A stretch of 64,000 nucleotides of DNA from Acanthaster planci. Lineage: Eukaryota; Echinodermata; Asteroidea; Valvatida; Acanthasteridae. The stretch lies in assembly GCF_001949145.1 (NCBI RefSeq), contig NW_019091378.1, forward strand, positions 257,846-321,845, given 5' to 3'. Of the stretch, positions 24,001 to 37,840 are shown piece after piece (positions within the stretch are counted from its first letter, which is position 1; every line of letters begins with the position of its first letter). Under the pieces are notes generated by a model. It saw only the letters and a program-made list of their open reading frames with translations, did no database searches and had not been told where the DNA came from. The position numbers and the translations under genes are program-made.

Positions 24001-27000
24001 CAGAGAGAATGGTTGAAAAATTCTGAAATCAGGAAAATCCTGGTGAACAAAATCCTGAATTCAGGAAAAATCCTAACGAATCTCAGCCCTGCTAAATAAG
24101 GGTGTAGGCCTATGTTAAATCACTTTGGGTCTTGTGGTAGGCGTAAAACAATCGTAATGCACTTTATATAACGCCACACGCTGTCAAAAGAATCGCCAGT
24201 TCCCCCGTTATTTTAGATGATATCCACAACTATTCAGATTTCAATAACGAATACCTAAACACAACAAAATTGGGCAGATGCTGATTTTAAAGACCTGCAC
24301 GGGGGAAGACGATTCATTTAGATTCATAGGCTGCATAATTGTATGTCTGCTGCATAATTGTGTGTCTTGTATATGCAAATCACCGACCTAATCGGCATTA
24401 GTCATACTAGTTTGTACAATGTACAGCCTTACACACTCGCCGTATTTAATCGCTATCACGGATTTGACGAAAGGCCGACAATAAAATAACGGGTATTATT
24501 GTTCCCAGTACCTGATGTGAAACACGTTCTCCGTATCACGTCCGATGTAAAATGCTAATGAAGTGCGCGTGTGACTTCCCGTCTCTTGGCAAAAGCAATC
24601 ATCATCACGTCAGCTTTATCATTCCATCGTTTGTAATGATGCACACTACACATCATTATACGTTAACATTTTCCAACCGAAAATAGACAAATATTAATTT
24701 AACGAAGCTTAATTTACACATTATCAACACAAAACTGAGAATCTGATGAGACGGCGCTTTTTGTACCCGAATCTTTTGACAGAAGAGTGACTGATGATAG
24801 ACTAAAATGACAAAAAGTCCACACGATGTACAGAAGGCTACAAGTATTATATTCAGACAGCATCTGAGGCTTGTTGGCTGTCTGTCATAAGGAAGATGAA
24901 ACCCCTCTGAAATGAAAATATCGAAACTGATTTTCATCACTTCAGTTTTCCTGAAAATTACAGAATTCTCGAGAGAGAACACTGAGAAAGATGCACTGTC
25001 ATAGGAAAACTTCAATACTGAGTATAAGTTCTCGTGTATCAGTAATAACGGACTCACGCTATCCAACAGCTCGGAAAATGGAACCATTCAGTCTGGACCA
25101 GCCTCTTCGGTGATATTAATCAAGGTACTCGACAGTTGGTTACAAAATACTGCAGCTTGCGAGAAGTACCATACGTCTTCAATCTGGACAAAACACAACT
25201 ATTCCTAATAAAAGATTTACAATTTGGAAACATGATGCGAAGTGTTTCCATTGGGGTTGTAATATTCATGAACAGGGTATTCCGGCATGCATGAATATCA
25301 TTAATGGGCTTTTTGCATTTGAAAATATCCACTTTCTTGGGAAGTGTACGGAAGTGAAGCAGAAGTTAGCAGAAATCCAGACAGTGTTAACTCACAACGC
25401 CTTCCGGCACTATTGAAGACTATCTCGCATTGTGAAGGTTAGATTCGTGGCCCCAAGTTTTCACTATCTGTTAAACTATGTCAACAAGCCCGGAGATGTT
25501 GAATGAGAAATTTGCTAAAAAGGCTAAAGTCTTAAATCTTAACTTATAATTTTCACTTTCAATAATCCGAGTGAATAGAGGACACGACGATTCACGGCAA
25601 AAAAAATTCGTTTAATGGACATTGCTTCATAATTATGTATGGACACAACTCGGAAATCAGTTCCACAAGATCAGAAAACAGGTGATAGATGAAACAGAAT
25701 ACAGACAAGAGAATAAAACCAAGCACTCATTCGATTACCTCACACGGACAACTTGCAGATTAAGCAGAAATTGCTAAAAAGTTTTAATGACACGAAACAC
25801 CTATCGCGTTTTGCATACCTTCTGTGCCAATTTTAATCCCGTTTTGTTTGTAGGTGTAAATTTACATCCACGTTCAATCATGAACCTTCAACAATGATAT
25901 TAGGCCCCTATTAATAAACACGGACAATATAGTATCCACAATTGGGTGGGGTCCACGGAAACTATGTACAAAATGCCATGGGAAGCCTTTGCAAAAAGTT
26001 ACAGGACGTGTGCACGTAGGATTGGAAATATATGCGTTTAGTTTCGCTAAGGACAGGTATTCGATAAGACAACGTTTTACGCAGATTTCCTAGCTGCCGT
26101 CATACAGCAAGGACAAAGATGCTGTGTGGCATCTTCGAATGAAATTGTCTTACATTTATTTTTAACTTCGTTGCTCGCTTCTTCGGTGAAATGCACATAA
26201 GATAAAATGAAACTTCCAAGACTGTTCAAAGGTCTCACAAGGTCTTGCAGATAAAAAGGGTGTATGTATATGACAGCGCCAAGTGCGTCTTCCCTTTATT
26301 TTGTTTCTCTCCGTACAAATTGCGGCCTGTTTACTCAGTTGATGGTCGAAGGTTGAAAGAGGACTCGATTCCCGAAATACAATCCGATAAAATCCAAGAA
26401 AGCAGCTCAGATAATTAAGCATGTGCCTCCCGTAGGGGGAAAGAAACGTCTCTCGGACTGACGTTCCATATTAATTTCACTAACAGAGTAAAGAAAAATG
26501 TATTACAAGTAGAGAGTTACCAGTGTAATTACAACGATGGTCTTAATTATCTACCCATCAAAGTTAATAAAAACAGAATAATTCACGGGAAGGCTTCTTT
26601 GGCGTTCGTGTAAATAGGAACGGTGTTGGAAATTTATGTGCAAACTGTGCCCGGATCATCTCGTCAACGTTTTAAATTCTTCCTCTTTGTTTGAGAACGA
26701 CTTTTTGTACGAAAGCAACTTCATCGATATGGAATATTTGACGCAAGTCTCTTTCCAGCCAAACGGATGACGATTTGAACGTCCTTCCAGCAACATTGCA
26801 ATCGACTGACGTCAGATGATGACTACGGCACACACTAATGTCCGTGACATCAAATCATGCGGCTGATGCACTAGGATGAAATACCCAAGCAGATTATTGA
26901 ATTGATGTCTGGAGACTAGACCATAATAAGACAAACTTTTATATTGCGGTAAAATTGTGAAATGACGTTGCTTGTTTTTTGTTTGTTTTCCTCTGAGACA

Positions 27001-27367
27001 GGATGCTGACATTTTGGAGGTAACAGGAGAAGAAAACTGAACAAATTAACAAGTAATGCCCTTACAATGGATACAAAATGTGCCTCTTCGGGAGTTGCAA
27101 ACTCTTTTCTTCGTGATGCGAGGGTGACATTTGTGGTCATATTTGTGAGAGACGAACGTCTGGAAGCACATTTCATTTGAATCGCTGCAAATCATCCAGT
27201 GGCAAACACCGAAACGATTTGCCAATGACGTGTTGTCTTTCGTATAACTTTAATAACCACACAAAAAATATCTTCCACTTATTGAACGAATGACAGTGAA
27301 AAAATGATTTGAAATTCGAGTCAGATTCCCTCCTGATATCATTAATTTGACGATAAGTCTTAACAAA

Positions 27368-27909
27368 ATGGATAAATTGATAAGGAAACATAAGTTAGGC
27401 TCCGCGGCCGCTGAGACCCTGGTAACAAATGAAGACCCAGTGGACCCTGCATCGGTACCTCTCCCACCAGACGACGATGAACTTGACGCGGCTGAGCAGG
27501 GTCAGGCTCCAGCCACGGGCTCCCAGTCCCGGCAGAGCAATCAATCACGGCGTAGTGTCCTGTCCCACCACGGCCGCAAATCCAACCCTAACCACAAGGC
27601 GCAGCACCTAGCCAACGAAGACCAGCCGCCGGCCGCCACAATGCTGACAGTGGCCACAAACGGCGACGGTGGCGGTGTCAACAGCGTCGACTGTGACGAC
27701 CCAGACAGCACGGAGGAGAGCGACGTCGAGAAGCGGCGTAAGGAGTCAGCCATGGGCAAGATCGTGGGTACACTGCAGGTCATCAAAGGATGGGTGACAC
27801 GAGGTGGCGAGGAACAGACCAAGAGAGCAGATTCGTTCCTGGAGCGACTAGCCATGGCAGGACCCCAAATGGAAGACAGATCTAGGGTGGGAACAGAGCT
27901 CGGAGATGG
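27368..27909 (+). CDS. CNGA: CNGA coding exon 1 (N-terminal cytosolic region)
   Basis: ATG in the context AAAATGG. Donor GATGG|GTAAGT, intron from 27910, phase 2. GC-rich coding sequence stands out from the AT-rich flanks. It encodes 180 residues plus two bases, low-complexity and highly polar, ending in a short amphipathic stretch ([15 protein letters not shown]) of unknown role just before the transmembrane core. Confidence 0.9.
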
Positions 27910-30900
27910 GTAAGTTACTACAACTTTAACCCGCAAAGTTCGACGGGGAAAAGGGATTGGTATAATGTGGGATTTATTTAGGGTGGGTAAAATTTGACCA
28001 ATTTAAGAGGAAACAATAAACTGCTTGGAAGTAACCATAACTCCAATCGAGAAATCTTTAACTTTACAAAAGGAGTTCATGTTTTGAGCAACATTGAGCA
28101 AAACCTTGTGTAACAACAAATACGTATTTCACTTAATAACTCGCGATAATCTTGGATAAAGTTCAGGCAAACCTGACGGCAATAGTGCAAAGGCCAAAAT
28201 CATCGATTCTGCCCAAGTAATCCAGAAAAAGGGCTTTCATTAACATGGTGTATACAAACTAGTCGGTTAAAAGGTCTATCGCCATGCAACTTACTTTTCT
28301 GTGTTCACCGTTTAAACTGAAAATAACACATTAACTCAACATTCCAACGAAAAACATACGTAGCTACGCACCTGTTGAAATGGTGTCCAATTTATTCCAA
28401 CATTCTCCTCATTTCTGAGGAGGCCATTTTTTATCTTTTTCGTCGAAGCATTTTTAAAAAATTGTTAACTGTTAAATTAGATGGTATCAGACTAATTTTG
28501 TGAATTCCAACTTCAAGCCCCCATGTCTATTTTTGTCCAAATACAGCATAAAACACTAAAGTATGTACCAAAACAAGAATAATTCATCCGAGTGCAAAAC
28601 AAATTTGACAAGAAATTTCATTTTATAATTGCATTAATGCTTTCAAGTTCCAAATCAAGAGTTAACCTAACTTTTAATTTCAATATGGCCGACTCATGAG
28701 GAAGGTCCACTTGACAGGTTTTCGATCTTCTACCTTGGGTGATTAAGGGCGACCACAGCAAACAAAACAAGACCAAAACAACAACAAAAGCCAAACCAAC
28801 TAAACCGTACCAAAACCACGGCATTCGGACCTGATCTGTTGAAATCAAAATTACTGACTCGAATTTCAGTAGTGAATTGCATTTCCCCCCTGGTAATGTA
28901 CATGTATTTATATGCATAGCTTCCTGGGCACCATACCTCATAAACATTGTTATATTGTCGGCACGCGTGCCCGTTGATTCAATTACAGAAAACCATGGAC
29001 TCGTTCTCCCCTTCCCGGACATTTGGACTGTTGCTAAGGCTGGGGATATTATTTGCTCACGTCATTAATGGTCGCACGAGGAAATCTGTCTGGTAGTCGG
29101 GGCTGGGCGAGTTGCGGCGTGATAGCTATTGTTGTGGTGAGGGATGCTAGACCATGCTTTAAGCAGACTTGTTCGCACATAAAATCATCTCGCGTGAAAC
29201 GAGAAGCCTTAAATCACTTCCCATGTATCAAACATAGCGGGAGCCTCACTAGTTAGAAACTGATTACTTTCGCCTATGCAAATTAAGAAAATATAACGAA
29301 AATTCCGTTGGTAACTCATCAATTTAAACATACCAAAATTAGCAAGTTTATTTACTTGAGTTTGTAATCGACAATTCTAAGTAGATAGACGTAATTAAAT
29401 TCTCATCGTTGAGAAGTATGATTTTCCTTTCTTGAGCTTTTCCAAACAAAGACTGCATGATAAGAATAGAGACAAAAGCAAAACTATTCACCAAGATAAT
29501 CGCTGCAACCACGTGGGTGCAGACTAACAGCAAGCGTATTTTGTGAAATGGTAAAGTTAACAAAAACTTCTAAGTTGTATCTAAAGCTCTACGGTGTAGA
29601 TATGTCCACCACAAGAGTCTGGTGGAAAGCTCTAGTTCAGAGGCGTTTGCTGACAGACACGCCTTACACCTGCCAAACCTCTCAATTCATAGATGAACAC
29701 AGTGCTGTATACAGTTAGAATATTATTTCTTTTTGTCACTATTTTTGAATGCCTGAATCTGAGACATGAGAATATTATCTCCCAACATTTTTTTTATATG
29801 GCATGGAAATGATCGAGGTATACATGTACTCACAAAGACACAGTGAAGACGGACGTCATACCATCCGCATCTTGGCCCAAACCAAGGACGTACTACAAGC
29901 CGAGCTCTGCCATGTTAAACACTCATCACCTGCCTCCTGCAGATGTCCCGGAACCACGCGGACAAACCAATTACTTGCCCATTACCACGCCGCCTGATGT
30001 ACAGCTAGAAGTGATTTGCTATCGATTTCTGCATAATCCTTTTCGTTTGCTTCAATCCTTCAATATAACTGACCATGCATGCAAGGATCGAGTAAAACCC
30101 TGTACATAGTAACTTTTTCCAAAGGTTAACGGGTGGGTTCCAGAAATATCTCATCCTTTTATCTGAGTAGAATTTCAAAATTACATCACGTCTTAGATGA
30201 TACTATCAAACGGGCCAACCCGACCGAAGTCACAAAAAGCAGGAAGTTTCACAGTGCTGCAAAAAAGCCATATCAACCAAGCACTATATACTGTACTACA
30301 TTTATTTGCGCATCTATTCAAAAAAATACAATGTAAACAGGTGTGAATATGGAAAAATCGACAGAATTACAAAAGACCGAATCTTTATGCTGCTCATAGG
30401 AGGAACCTGAATTCATTTAATTCAATATTTAAAAACCAAATTCCTCAAGGCGCATATTATGCGAAATTATCATTTTACCACATGTGGGGTCATAAAAATG
30501 CGACTGTGAGCCCAAGTATAGGTACACTGATACGGAACTCTAAACGATCTTCCACCTTGTCATTAATTTCCCCCCAAGACGGAAACCGTAACCAAGGCAA
30601 CGTGATTTCTAATACGGCCCGTACCCACTAGAGCTGCATCACTACCCTGCTATTGCACTGACACGATCCCCGTGTAATTTCCCTGTGTCCCCAGGCGATG
30701 TCGTTTGCGTGACGCGGCAAGGCCAGTTTTGTTTTTTTTTCGGAACCGGGGATATTGGGTTTGGAGGCCCGGCTGAGAATCGGGAAGCAAATCCATGTGC
30801 CGCCCATGACATGGCAAGTGAAGATGACAAGTTGAGCGTTCCTTACCACCCCGCAAACGCATACATGCAGTAATGTTTGCTCTCTGTCGTTCGAGAGGAC

Positions 30901-33900
30901 CCAACCTATAACGCGAATACAAATCATATACTGAAGTTGAATGGGAACCAAAATGCAAAAATTAACTAAAAACAGTGTCCTTCCATATTCTGCACCTGTC
31001 TGCGAGCGTTTGTTTTTGACAATGCTCATTCCATCATAAATATGTTTTAACTGTCGTTTATTTTATTTTTTTAGAATTATGTTTTACCTCTACAATACTG
31101 AATTTCCTACTTTTTAAATTATTCCTTCACTATCAACCATACTACCTAGCAGGCAATATACTCAAGCGGAAATTTTGGGACACCACTGCGTGTTTAATGA
31201 AATTGATTTGTGGCCTGTCTGCTGTAACACCCGAAGTGTCCTTCCCATAAGAAAACAAAACGCAGGCCTTTGCCTGTACACCAGAGTGTTGTAATGGCGG
31301 ATTCATAATGGTGATAATTTATAATGCCAGGCTCGCACGCGGGCTCATCACTCGCCGTCTATGCAACGAGGGAGTTTCAGGGAGCCCAAGTGGCTTCTGG
31401 CCGCAGCACCCATAAACATCGGGCGGGAGTTTGATGTGCATGTATGTCAAGGCTACCGCCCAAGGACTGCATCATTTTAGATTGAACTTACAAACCTAAA
31501 TACAGTAGACCGAAACGATGGTCGAACTGTGTGTACTGTGAGAGTGGGGTGGCGCTGTGACTCGTGTCCAGACTCAAGTGTACCAAGATTTATCACAAAC
31601 ATGTCAATAATTTCTGCACCAGTCTCTTATTCAGGAGTGAATAAACATCATTGATGTTTGTAAGTATGTAATACTGAGAATGATTTTGACAATCTTTGAC
31701 TGACACTTCATTTTCAACTGAACATCATTTTGGTCGTAAATCTTACCTTTTCCGAATGCAAATTTTTGAAAAGACTCAGATTCCAAATCTATGTTTGTAC
31801 TGCCTCAGTGAAGGAAAACAATGGCAACGCATAAGGAGAGATGTAAAACACGGCAAATCGTTTATTCATGCATTTTCTTCGTTAGAAACCTAAAATGTTA
31901 AGCATTATTTTGGTAATGTTACTTCCTACTTCGAAATTACTGACATTTTTATTCCACGGCTCAACTCCCCAAAAACCTTTAATGCCCAAGCACTGGTCAA
32001 ATTGGAGGTCCGTGCGTGCTCAGATGCTACTGAGTGCAAATCCGATTTCATTCACGCCGGACTGTGCTCTCGCAGTTGAGCACTCGGAAATCGATATTCT
32101 TCGGTACGTCGTACAGAAAGCCGCGCGCGTCTTCAGGCCAACTTAAGTTGGGCGCGTGAGGGGTATCGACGTTCTTCAGGAGATGACAAGGAATTATTCC
32201 AGTGACAAGAAGATTTTTCCGTCTGGCGAGGTTTTATTCCCTTTACACTAAATCTACTTTTCGTCGGGCTAGGCCAATGTGAGCGCAAAGTAATTGATTG
32301 TCAATGCAGACATGCAGGTGATACGCCTCATTCTCTGCACGAATAAGCAAATGCTGAAACTAACTTCTCAAACAATGCATGCGGTTTCAGTATACAATAT
32401 CATTTCGACTTAAGCACTAAGTCAAGTAAATCGAAGATGTTCCTTGCTGGTTTGCACCAAGAGCCTCCAAAATTAAAAAAAAAGTAAGTGTAATATATAT
32501 TACAGATATGCCAGCAACTATAAAACCGAGAAAAGGTAGAAAGTATTCCGACCACAAGAAAAACAAACCTACAATTTTAATTCTAAAAATAAATAAATAA
32601 ATTGGAGCAGCTCCTTGGTAAAGCGTTGAAATTATCTTTTTAATTTGGTGAAATCTTTGGCAAGAGTTCGTCATGACCTCCTGAATTAAAAAAAAACTAT
32701 GATTTATGAGGTCAGTGACTCAAACAATGACTGGATTGTGAATTTGTGAAGATAGAGAGTACACATTAGCGGAAATTTCTCATCTTGTCCAGGGTAACAT
32801 TCTGGTGTGCCTCGGACATGGGCGTAAATCCCGGGGGATGGAGGGTTATATAGCGCCCCCCCCCACACACAGACTTTTTGGCGCTGGGCTATTGAATCAA
32901 CCATTGTTTTTCCGAATGGAAAAAATTAAGGCGGATTGTGGAGAGTTTTTCAGACTTCCCACCAACCAAGCTATCTTAATTTGTTTTTATTTTAATCGGG
33001 AAGTGGTTCAATATGGACTGTACAGTTTTTTCCACAACCCCTGACAATACCAGATTTAAAAAAGAAATACCGGAACACTACACGTGTAGTTACCATAGAC
33101 ATAAAAACTGAACAAACGTGCGTGCCGCACTTTTGATACAATTAATTTCGACGACGACACAAAGGAAATATATTGCATACCTGTTCACGCGCAATGAAAC
33201 TGAGTACATGTACATGTAATACAATTATCAGCAGTTATTGGCACTGACGTCTATGACAGCAGACAATGCAGCATTAGGCACTAGAAATCTCTGGAAACGA
33301 CAAGAGCTTGTACGTCAGAGCAGTGCAATGGTAAGGACCGTCTCGCATTAGACAACGGCTCCTCTTCCAGCTCGGCTCTGATTCTTTATGCTTGTTCCGC
33401 ATCGAATGTGCACTCTTCAGTGAGTACTGCCATTCAATGGCATCAGTCTAGAAGAAATAATAATGAAACTTCTGCAAGACATTTCACGTTTTTTTTTTTT
33501 TTGTTATGTAAGCAGAAGCTCTTACATTATGCACGAGCACAATGACAAACAGTGTACATAATAATCAGCACTGTATCTCACAAAGTGCCAAGGTGTGGCA
33601 ACAGGTGAACAGCCGCATTTTGCCCAGTTTTACACGTTATAAGTCTTTGGAACACAATTGTTTAAAGCTGTTTTTTCTTATCTTTGTTACATTGCCATTA
33701 TGGAAGCATGCAACCATAGTTTTTCGCCGAGTGTAGAAATCTTGGTCATAATGCACGGTGCATGCAATGCGTAATTTCACTGCATCACATACACGTGGCA
33801 TCGGCTGATTCCAGTCACTCAAGAGAGCTGCACAAATTCAAAAGCCCGTAGACGGTATCAGAATCTCCAAATGGCTCCAATCGTCCATCTTTGTAGTTAT

Positions 33901-36900
33901 GGGCATAAGAATGATAATGGCTTGACAGCCGAAAGAGGGCGCTCACCAAGCGAATCACCACAACTCTTCCATTACTATGACAACTCCAGCCTCAGCGTCA
34001 CTTTTGACCGTCAGCAAATGGAAGCCTTGTACGAAAGCCCTTCAGTGCCGTCAAGCATTTCTAAAAAGTGAAGTATCTATATATTTTGAGGTTCGTCTTT
34101 ATGAAGTGTATATTTTCAAAGTTCTTTTTCTTTTAATTATTTTTCTCGATTTCGTTTTTACGCGGAATATTTTTCCAAAGCTCGTTCGTTCGGGATGCAC
34201 ACTTTCGACTTCGTTCTTATGAGATTTTTCCAAAAATAGACACAATATTTCTAAAATAGATCTCATAAAAACGAACTGGAGAATACATGTCTCAAACAAA
34301 CGAACTTTGGAAAAATAAATTTCAGAAAAATGGACACTGCAAAAAAAACATATACTTCAGTTGTTGGAAATATATACCTGGTGGCACTACATGGCTGTCG
34401 TACCCACGTGTTAGCGATGCATGCAGTCTTCACATGTGCACAGCTTCGTTACTGTTTACAAGGAACCATTTGGGGTTAATTTCTCTCACATTAAATTTAA
34501 CAGCCAAATCGGTCAAGACCTTCTGATCGATTTTTAGTCAAAATAAAGCAACGATGATTCTTGTACATGGAATGCCGCAAAACCCTAGCTCATATCGACA
34601 GGTCATTTTATTTAAGGACCCATTTTGATAGGAACTAAACAACCCATGAGGTCTTATTACTCAGACGAAATCGACTACTTTATTTAGTTATTTGTTTTAC
34701 ACAATCAAATCTCAAACTTTTGTCTTAATGAAAACATATGCATCGATACAAGTGACACATGAGAACCAACCGTACGCCATCCCTTTAATTTGAGTCTGAC
34801 TTCACTTCGTTTGAATAATTCACTAGGACGGGATAGAGGAAAAGATCTCATGCACGTATTTCCATAACGAGAGGATGGAGGCGTTTCATAAACCATTTGA
34901 CAGACTAGGACGATTCGATACGAGTGTAATGTCTTATTGCCTCCAGACTTAAAACCTATTGAACAATTTCCTGTGTGGTTTGAATCTCTTCAAATAACAC
35001 TTTCAGGGGAATTGGCGGTGAATAGAATAAGTTGTTATTTCAAACAGTAACAAAACAGAGGATCACAATGGACAAATGACGGTGGGAAGAGGGAAAAATT
35101 TGCCACTGTCAAAACCTGGCCAAATGTAATGCTACATCCAATGAAACCGCATTGACGTCAAAAGCTGAAGTACAAAATGACGTATGGGCTACAGAGAAAA
35201 ATTCACAAAGCAATGATATTTTCATTACTTTAGTGCAGCAGTGATGAATCAAACTTTCAATTGCGCGATCGATCTTTTAAAAAATCTATGGTCTGGAAAG
35301 TACGCTGCAGCGCAAAATACGTATGCGTAGGAAACAGATTAAACAGATTAAATACCAAGAACTTTCGACACAAAGTAACAATGTTCCGTAAATTCGAAGT
35401 TGTTTTCATATTTCTGTCATGTTGCCCATTCTGTGTTCTTTCGTCTTTGCAGTGGCACTGAACGGCCGGCTCGTGTTCGGGTCATCGAACGGTCGGATGT
35501 TTTCTATTACCGCTGGTTGGCCATAATTGCGTTGGCTGTGCTTTACAATTGGTACATCATTATCGCCAGGATGTCCTTCACGCAACTGCAACTGCAATAT
35601 ACGGCGGTATGGCTGACGCTGGACTATGTTTGTGACATCGTGTACATCTTAGACATAGTTGTGCAGTTCAGAACGGGTAAGGCTCTTTTCACTTGAGCGT
35701 GAAGAAATTTATGCTACTCATTGCAGTTTTAGTACTGACAGTGTTTCTACAACCTTTCGTGAATATCCCATTAACTATGTTCATCGACTGCTAGAAATAG
35801 GTGGCTTGGTCAGTCTAAAGTCCATGTCCATAACATGAATAGAGCTGTACTTGATGCGCAAAAAGAAATCTTGGAGCTGGCCTGTGTGGGCCATCACAAT
35901 GCTCGCCGAGCGCGTAAGTCCGTCCCACTACTGACCAGTTGCGAAGTTTCAGTCTAGCCTGTTGCAAAGACTGGCTCATACTGGCTGGCTCATACTGCCG
36001 ACTTATTGCCATCAGTGTAGCTGCCGGGTGCCGTCTTTTTCCTTTTGCCATTACAGTTCTAAGCATGCGCGAGTTGTTCTGCGCATGTGCGCCTAGTTCT
36101 GAGCACGCGCAATACTGTAAAAAGGACCAGTATGTGTGCTGCCAACAGCGTCTCAAAGTCTTCCATCGTCGTAAACGCTGCCAGCCTGTCGCTGTATTGA
36201 TCCATTGCCGCCAGTGTGTCGGCATGATGTTGGTTTCTGTGTCGGCCTATTGACATAAAAAACAATCACTATGTTCTTTTTATCATTTATTCAGGATATC
36301 TGGAACAGGGTCTTCTTGTGAGAGACCCTAAGAAGCTGCGAAAAAGCTACGTAAAATCTTGGATGTTTAAGTTGGATGTCTTGTCCATGCTTCCGTTGGA
36401 TTTACTGTACATAGCATTCGGGGTTAACACACCGGCTCTCCGGGTGCCACGCCTTCTCCGTGGGGCCAGAGCCTTGGAGTTCTTTGACCGTACTGAGACA
36501 GTCACCAACTTCCCCAATATTTTCCGGGTCATCAATCTCATTCTGTACATATGGATCATCATTCACTGGAACGCCTGCATTTACTTCATCATATCTGTGA
36601 GCATCGGACTGGGCAGTGACAGGTGGGTGTACCCGGGGATGGAAACACCTGTAGACCTCTCAAATGATACCCTCCCACACCAGTACGTCTACAGTTTATA
36701 CTGGTCCACGCTCACGCTTACTACCATTGGGGAGACGCCGCAGCCGGTCAAGGACATTGAGTACCTCTTCGTTGTCTTTGATTTCCTTGTAGGAGTGCTC
36801 ATATTCGCTACGATTGTCGGCAATGTTGGTACCATGATAAGTAACATGAATGCCACCAAGGCCGAGTTCCAGCACAGCATGGACGGTGTCAAACAATACA

Positions 36901-37733
36901 TGAACCTTCGTAAGGTCAGTAAAGAGCTTGAGGGTCGCGTCATTAAATGGTTTGACTACTTATGGTCCAACAAGAAAACACTGGATGAGGAAGCCATCCT
37001 GAATACGTTACCGGACAAACTAAGAGCCGAGATTGCTATTCACGTTCACCTCGAGACTCTCAAAAGGGTTGCAATTTTCTCAGACTGTGAACCAGGCCTG
37101 TTGGTGGAGCTGGTGCTGAAGCTCAAACCTCAGGTATTTAGTCCCGGCGACTATATTTGCCGCAAGGGTGACATTGGGCGGGAAATGTACATCGTCAAAC
37201 AGGGGAAGCTCCAAGTCGTGGGAGAGGATGGCAAGGCCGTCTTCGCCACGCTCAGTGAGGGGAGCTATTTCGGGGAGATCAGTATCCTGAACGTTCCAGG
37301 CAGCTTATCCGGGAACCGGCGGACAGCCAATGTCCGCAGCGTGGGTTACTCGGACCTCTTCTGCCTGTACAAGGATGACCTTCTGGACGCCTTGAAGGAA
37401 TACCCTGAAGCGAGAACCATCCTGGAGGAGAGAGGCCGAATGATCCTCATGAAGGATGGTCTGATCGACGAGGAGGCAGCAAAAAGGGGCACCAAGACTA
37501 CCGAGCAAGCGGAGCAGGAGGAGAAACTGGAGAGACTGGAGGCCAACCTGAACCACCTGCAGACTCGCTTCTCCAGACTGCTGGCCGAATACAGCAACTC
37601 ACAGATGAAGCTTAAGCAGAGGATCACCAGGTTAGAGAAGAAGATGAAAGGGATCAAGCGTGAGTCCGAAACAAGTGTTCTGCAACAAACTGACCCACCG
37701 CCGAGCCAGCCACGAGAGTTTTACCTTCAGTAA
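27368..37733 (+). CDS. CNGA: Cyclic nucleotide-gated cation channel, alpha subunit (CNGA-like), complete
   Basis: Plasma-membrane channel opened by cyclic nucleotides, used in sensory and sperm signalling. Exons 27368-27909, 35453-35676 and 36295-37733 join to 734 aa, a usual CNGA length. Residues 1-197 form a polar N-terminus rich in S, Q and acidic residues. S1 is about 202-220, S2 232-251, S3 275-298, S4 300-319 with arginines 305, 308, 311 and 314 spaced by three, S5 335-356, pore 386-404 with the TIGETP filter (Glu402), S6 410-436, C-linker to about 510. The cyclic-nucleotide domain (about 513-647) has [13 protein letters not shown] at 581-583 and RRTA at 597-600. Asp643 in MKDGL aligns, from memory, with the rod-channel Asp that favours cGMP. 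A coiled coil (about 658-710) matches the CLZ trimerisation region of alpha subunits. The start is the first ATG in exon 1; a further upstream non-coding exon cannot be excluded. Confidence 0.95.
27910..35452 (+). other. Intron 1 of CNGA (7543 bp)
   Basis: GTAAGT to TTTGCAG. The 32818-32980 repeat is the only repeat recognised; there is a TACATGTACATGTA at about 33205. No exon in the right phase was seen. Confidence 0.85.
32818..32980 (+). repeat. Dispersed repeat with C-run, copy 1
   Basis: Matches 62472-62638 in the same orientation: CATGGGCGTAAATCC, a homopolymer C or G run, GGCTATTGAATCA, ATTAAGGCGGATTGTG and TTTCAG-CTTCC. Copies differ most in the homopolymer part. No ORF. Confidence 0.7.
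35453..35676 (+). CDS. CNGA: CNGA coding exon 2 (S1-S2)
   Basis: Acceptor CGTCTTTGCAG|TGGCACTG completes a Gly codon with exon 1; donor GAACGG|GTAAGG, phase 1. It encodes [17 protein letters not shown] (S1) and [17 protein letters not shown] (S2), strongly typical of CNG channels. Confidence 0.93.
35677..36294 (+). other. Intron 2 of CNGA (618 bp)
   Basis: GTAAGG to TTATTCAG. GC-richer than other introns and open on the minus strand for 136 codons. No domain was recognised in that ORF; the duplicated GGCTCATACTGGCTGGCTCA and GCGCATG-type motifs suggest a transposon fragment. Confidence 0.8.
36295..37733 (+). CDS. CNGA: CNGA coding exon 3 (S3 to C-terminus)
   Basis: Acceptor TTATTCAG|GATATC; the joined frame reads [11 protein letters not shown], a conserved CNG linker. 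One uninterrupted exon carries S3-S6, the pore, C-linker, nucleotide-binding domain and coiled coil to TAA at 37731. Two thirds of the protein therefore sits in a single exon. Confidence 0.95.
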
Positions 37734-37834
37734 GCCACAGAAACTGTCGACTAGTCATTTTAAAATCACTTAGCGCACTTGAAGGTAGTTTTATACCACT
37801 ATCATTCCACGTCCTTGCAAATGGTACATTTTCT

Positions 37835-37840
37835 AATAAA
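37835..37840 (+). terminator. Candidate polyadenylation signal of CNGA
   Basis: AATAAA about 100 nt after the CNGA stop codon. A second AATAAA lies at 38099-38104. The choice cannot be made without transcript data. Confidence 0.45.

Larger units (their letters stand above)
12407..27367. other. 15-kb divergent intergenic region between MGAT4-like and CNGA
   Basis: No exon could be supported on either strand; ORFs are at most about 119 codons and not protein-like. It holds the (GAT)n and AAC repeats, the 13518-13624 inverted repeat and the 77-bp direct repeats. AAATGGCG-type motifs (YY1-like) occur near 16730, 20500 and 20627. TACATGTA almost vanishes here. Both promoters must lie in or next to it, but no core promoter element was identified. 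Confidence 0.55.

Noticed and set aside
35815-36225. 136-codon minus ORF in CNGA intron 2
   Set aside because: Lies wholly inside a well-defined intron and shows no domain; at most a transposon scrap.
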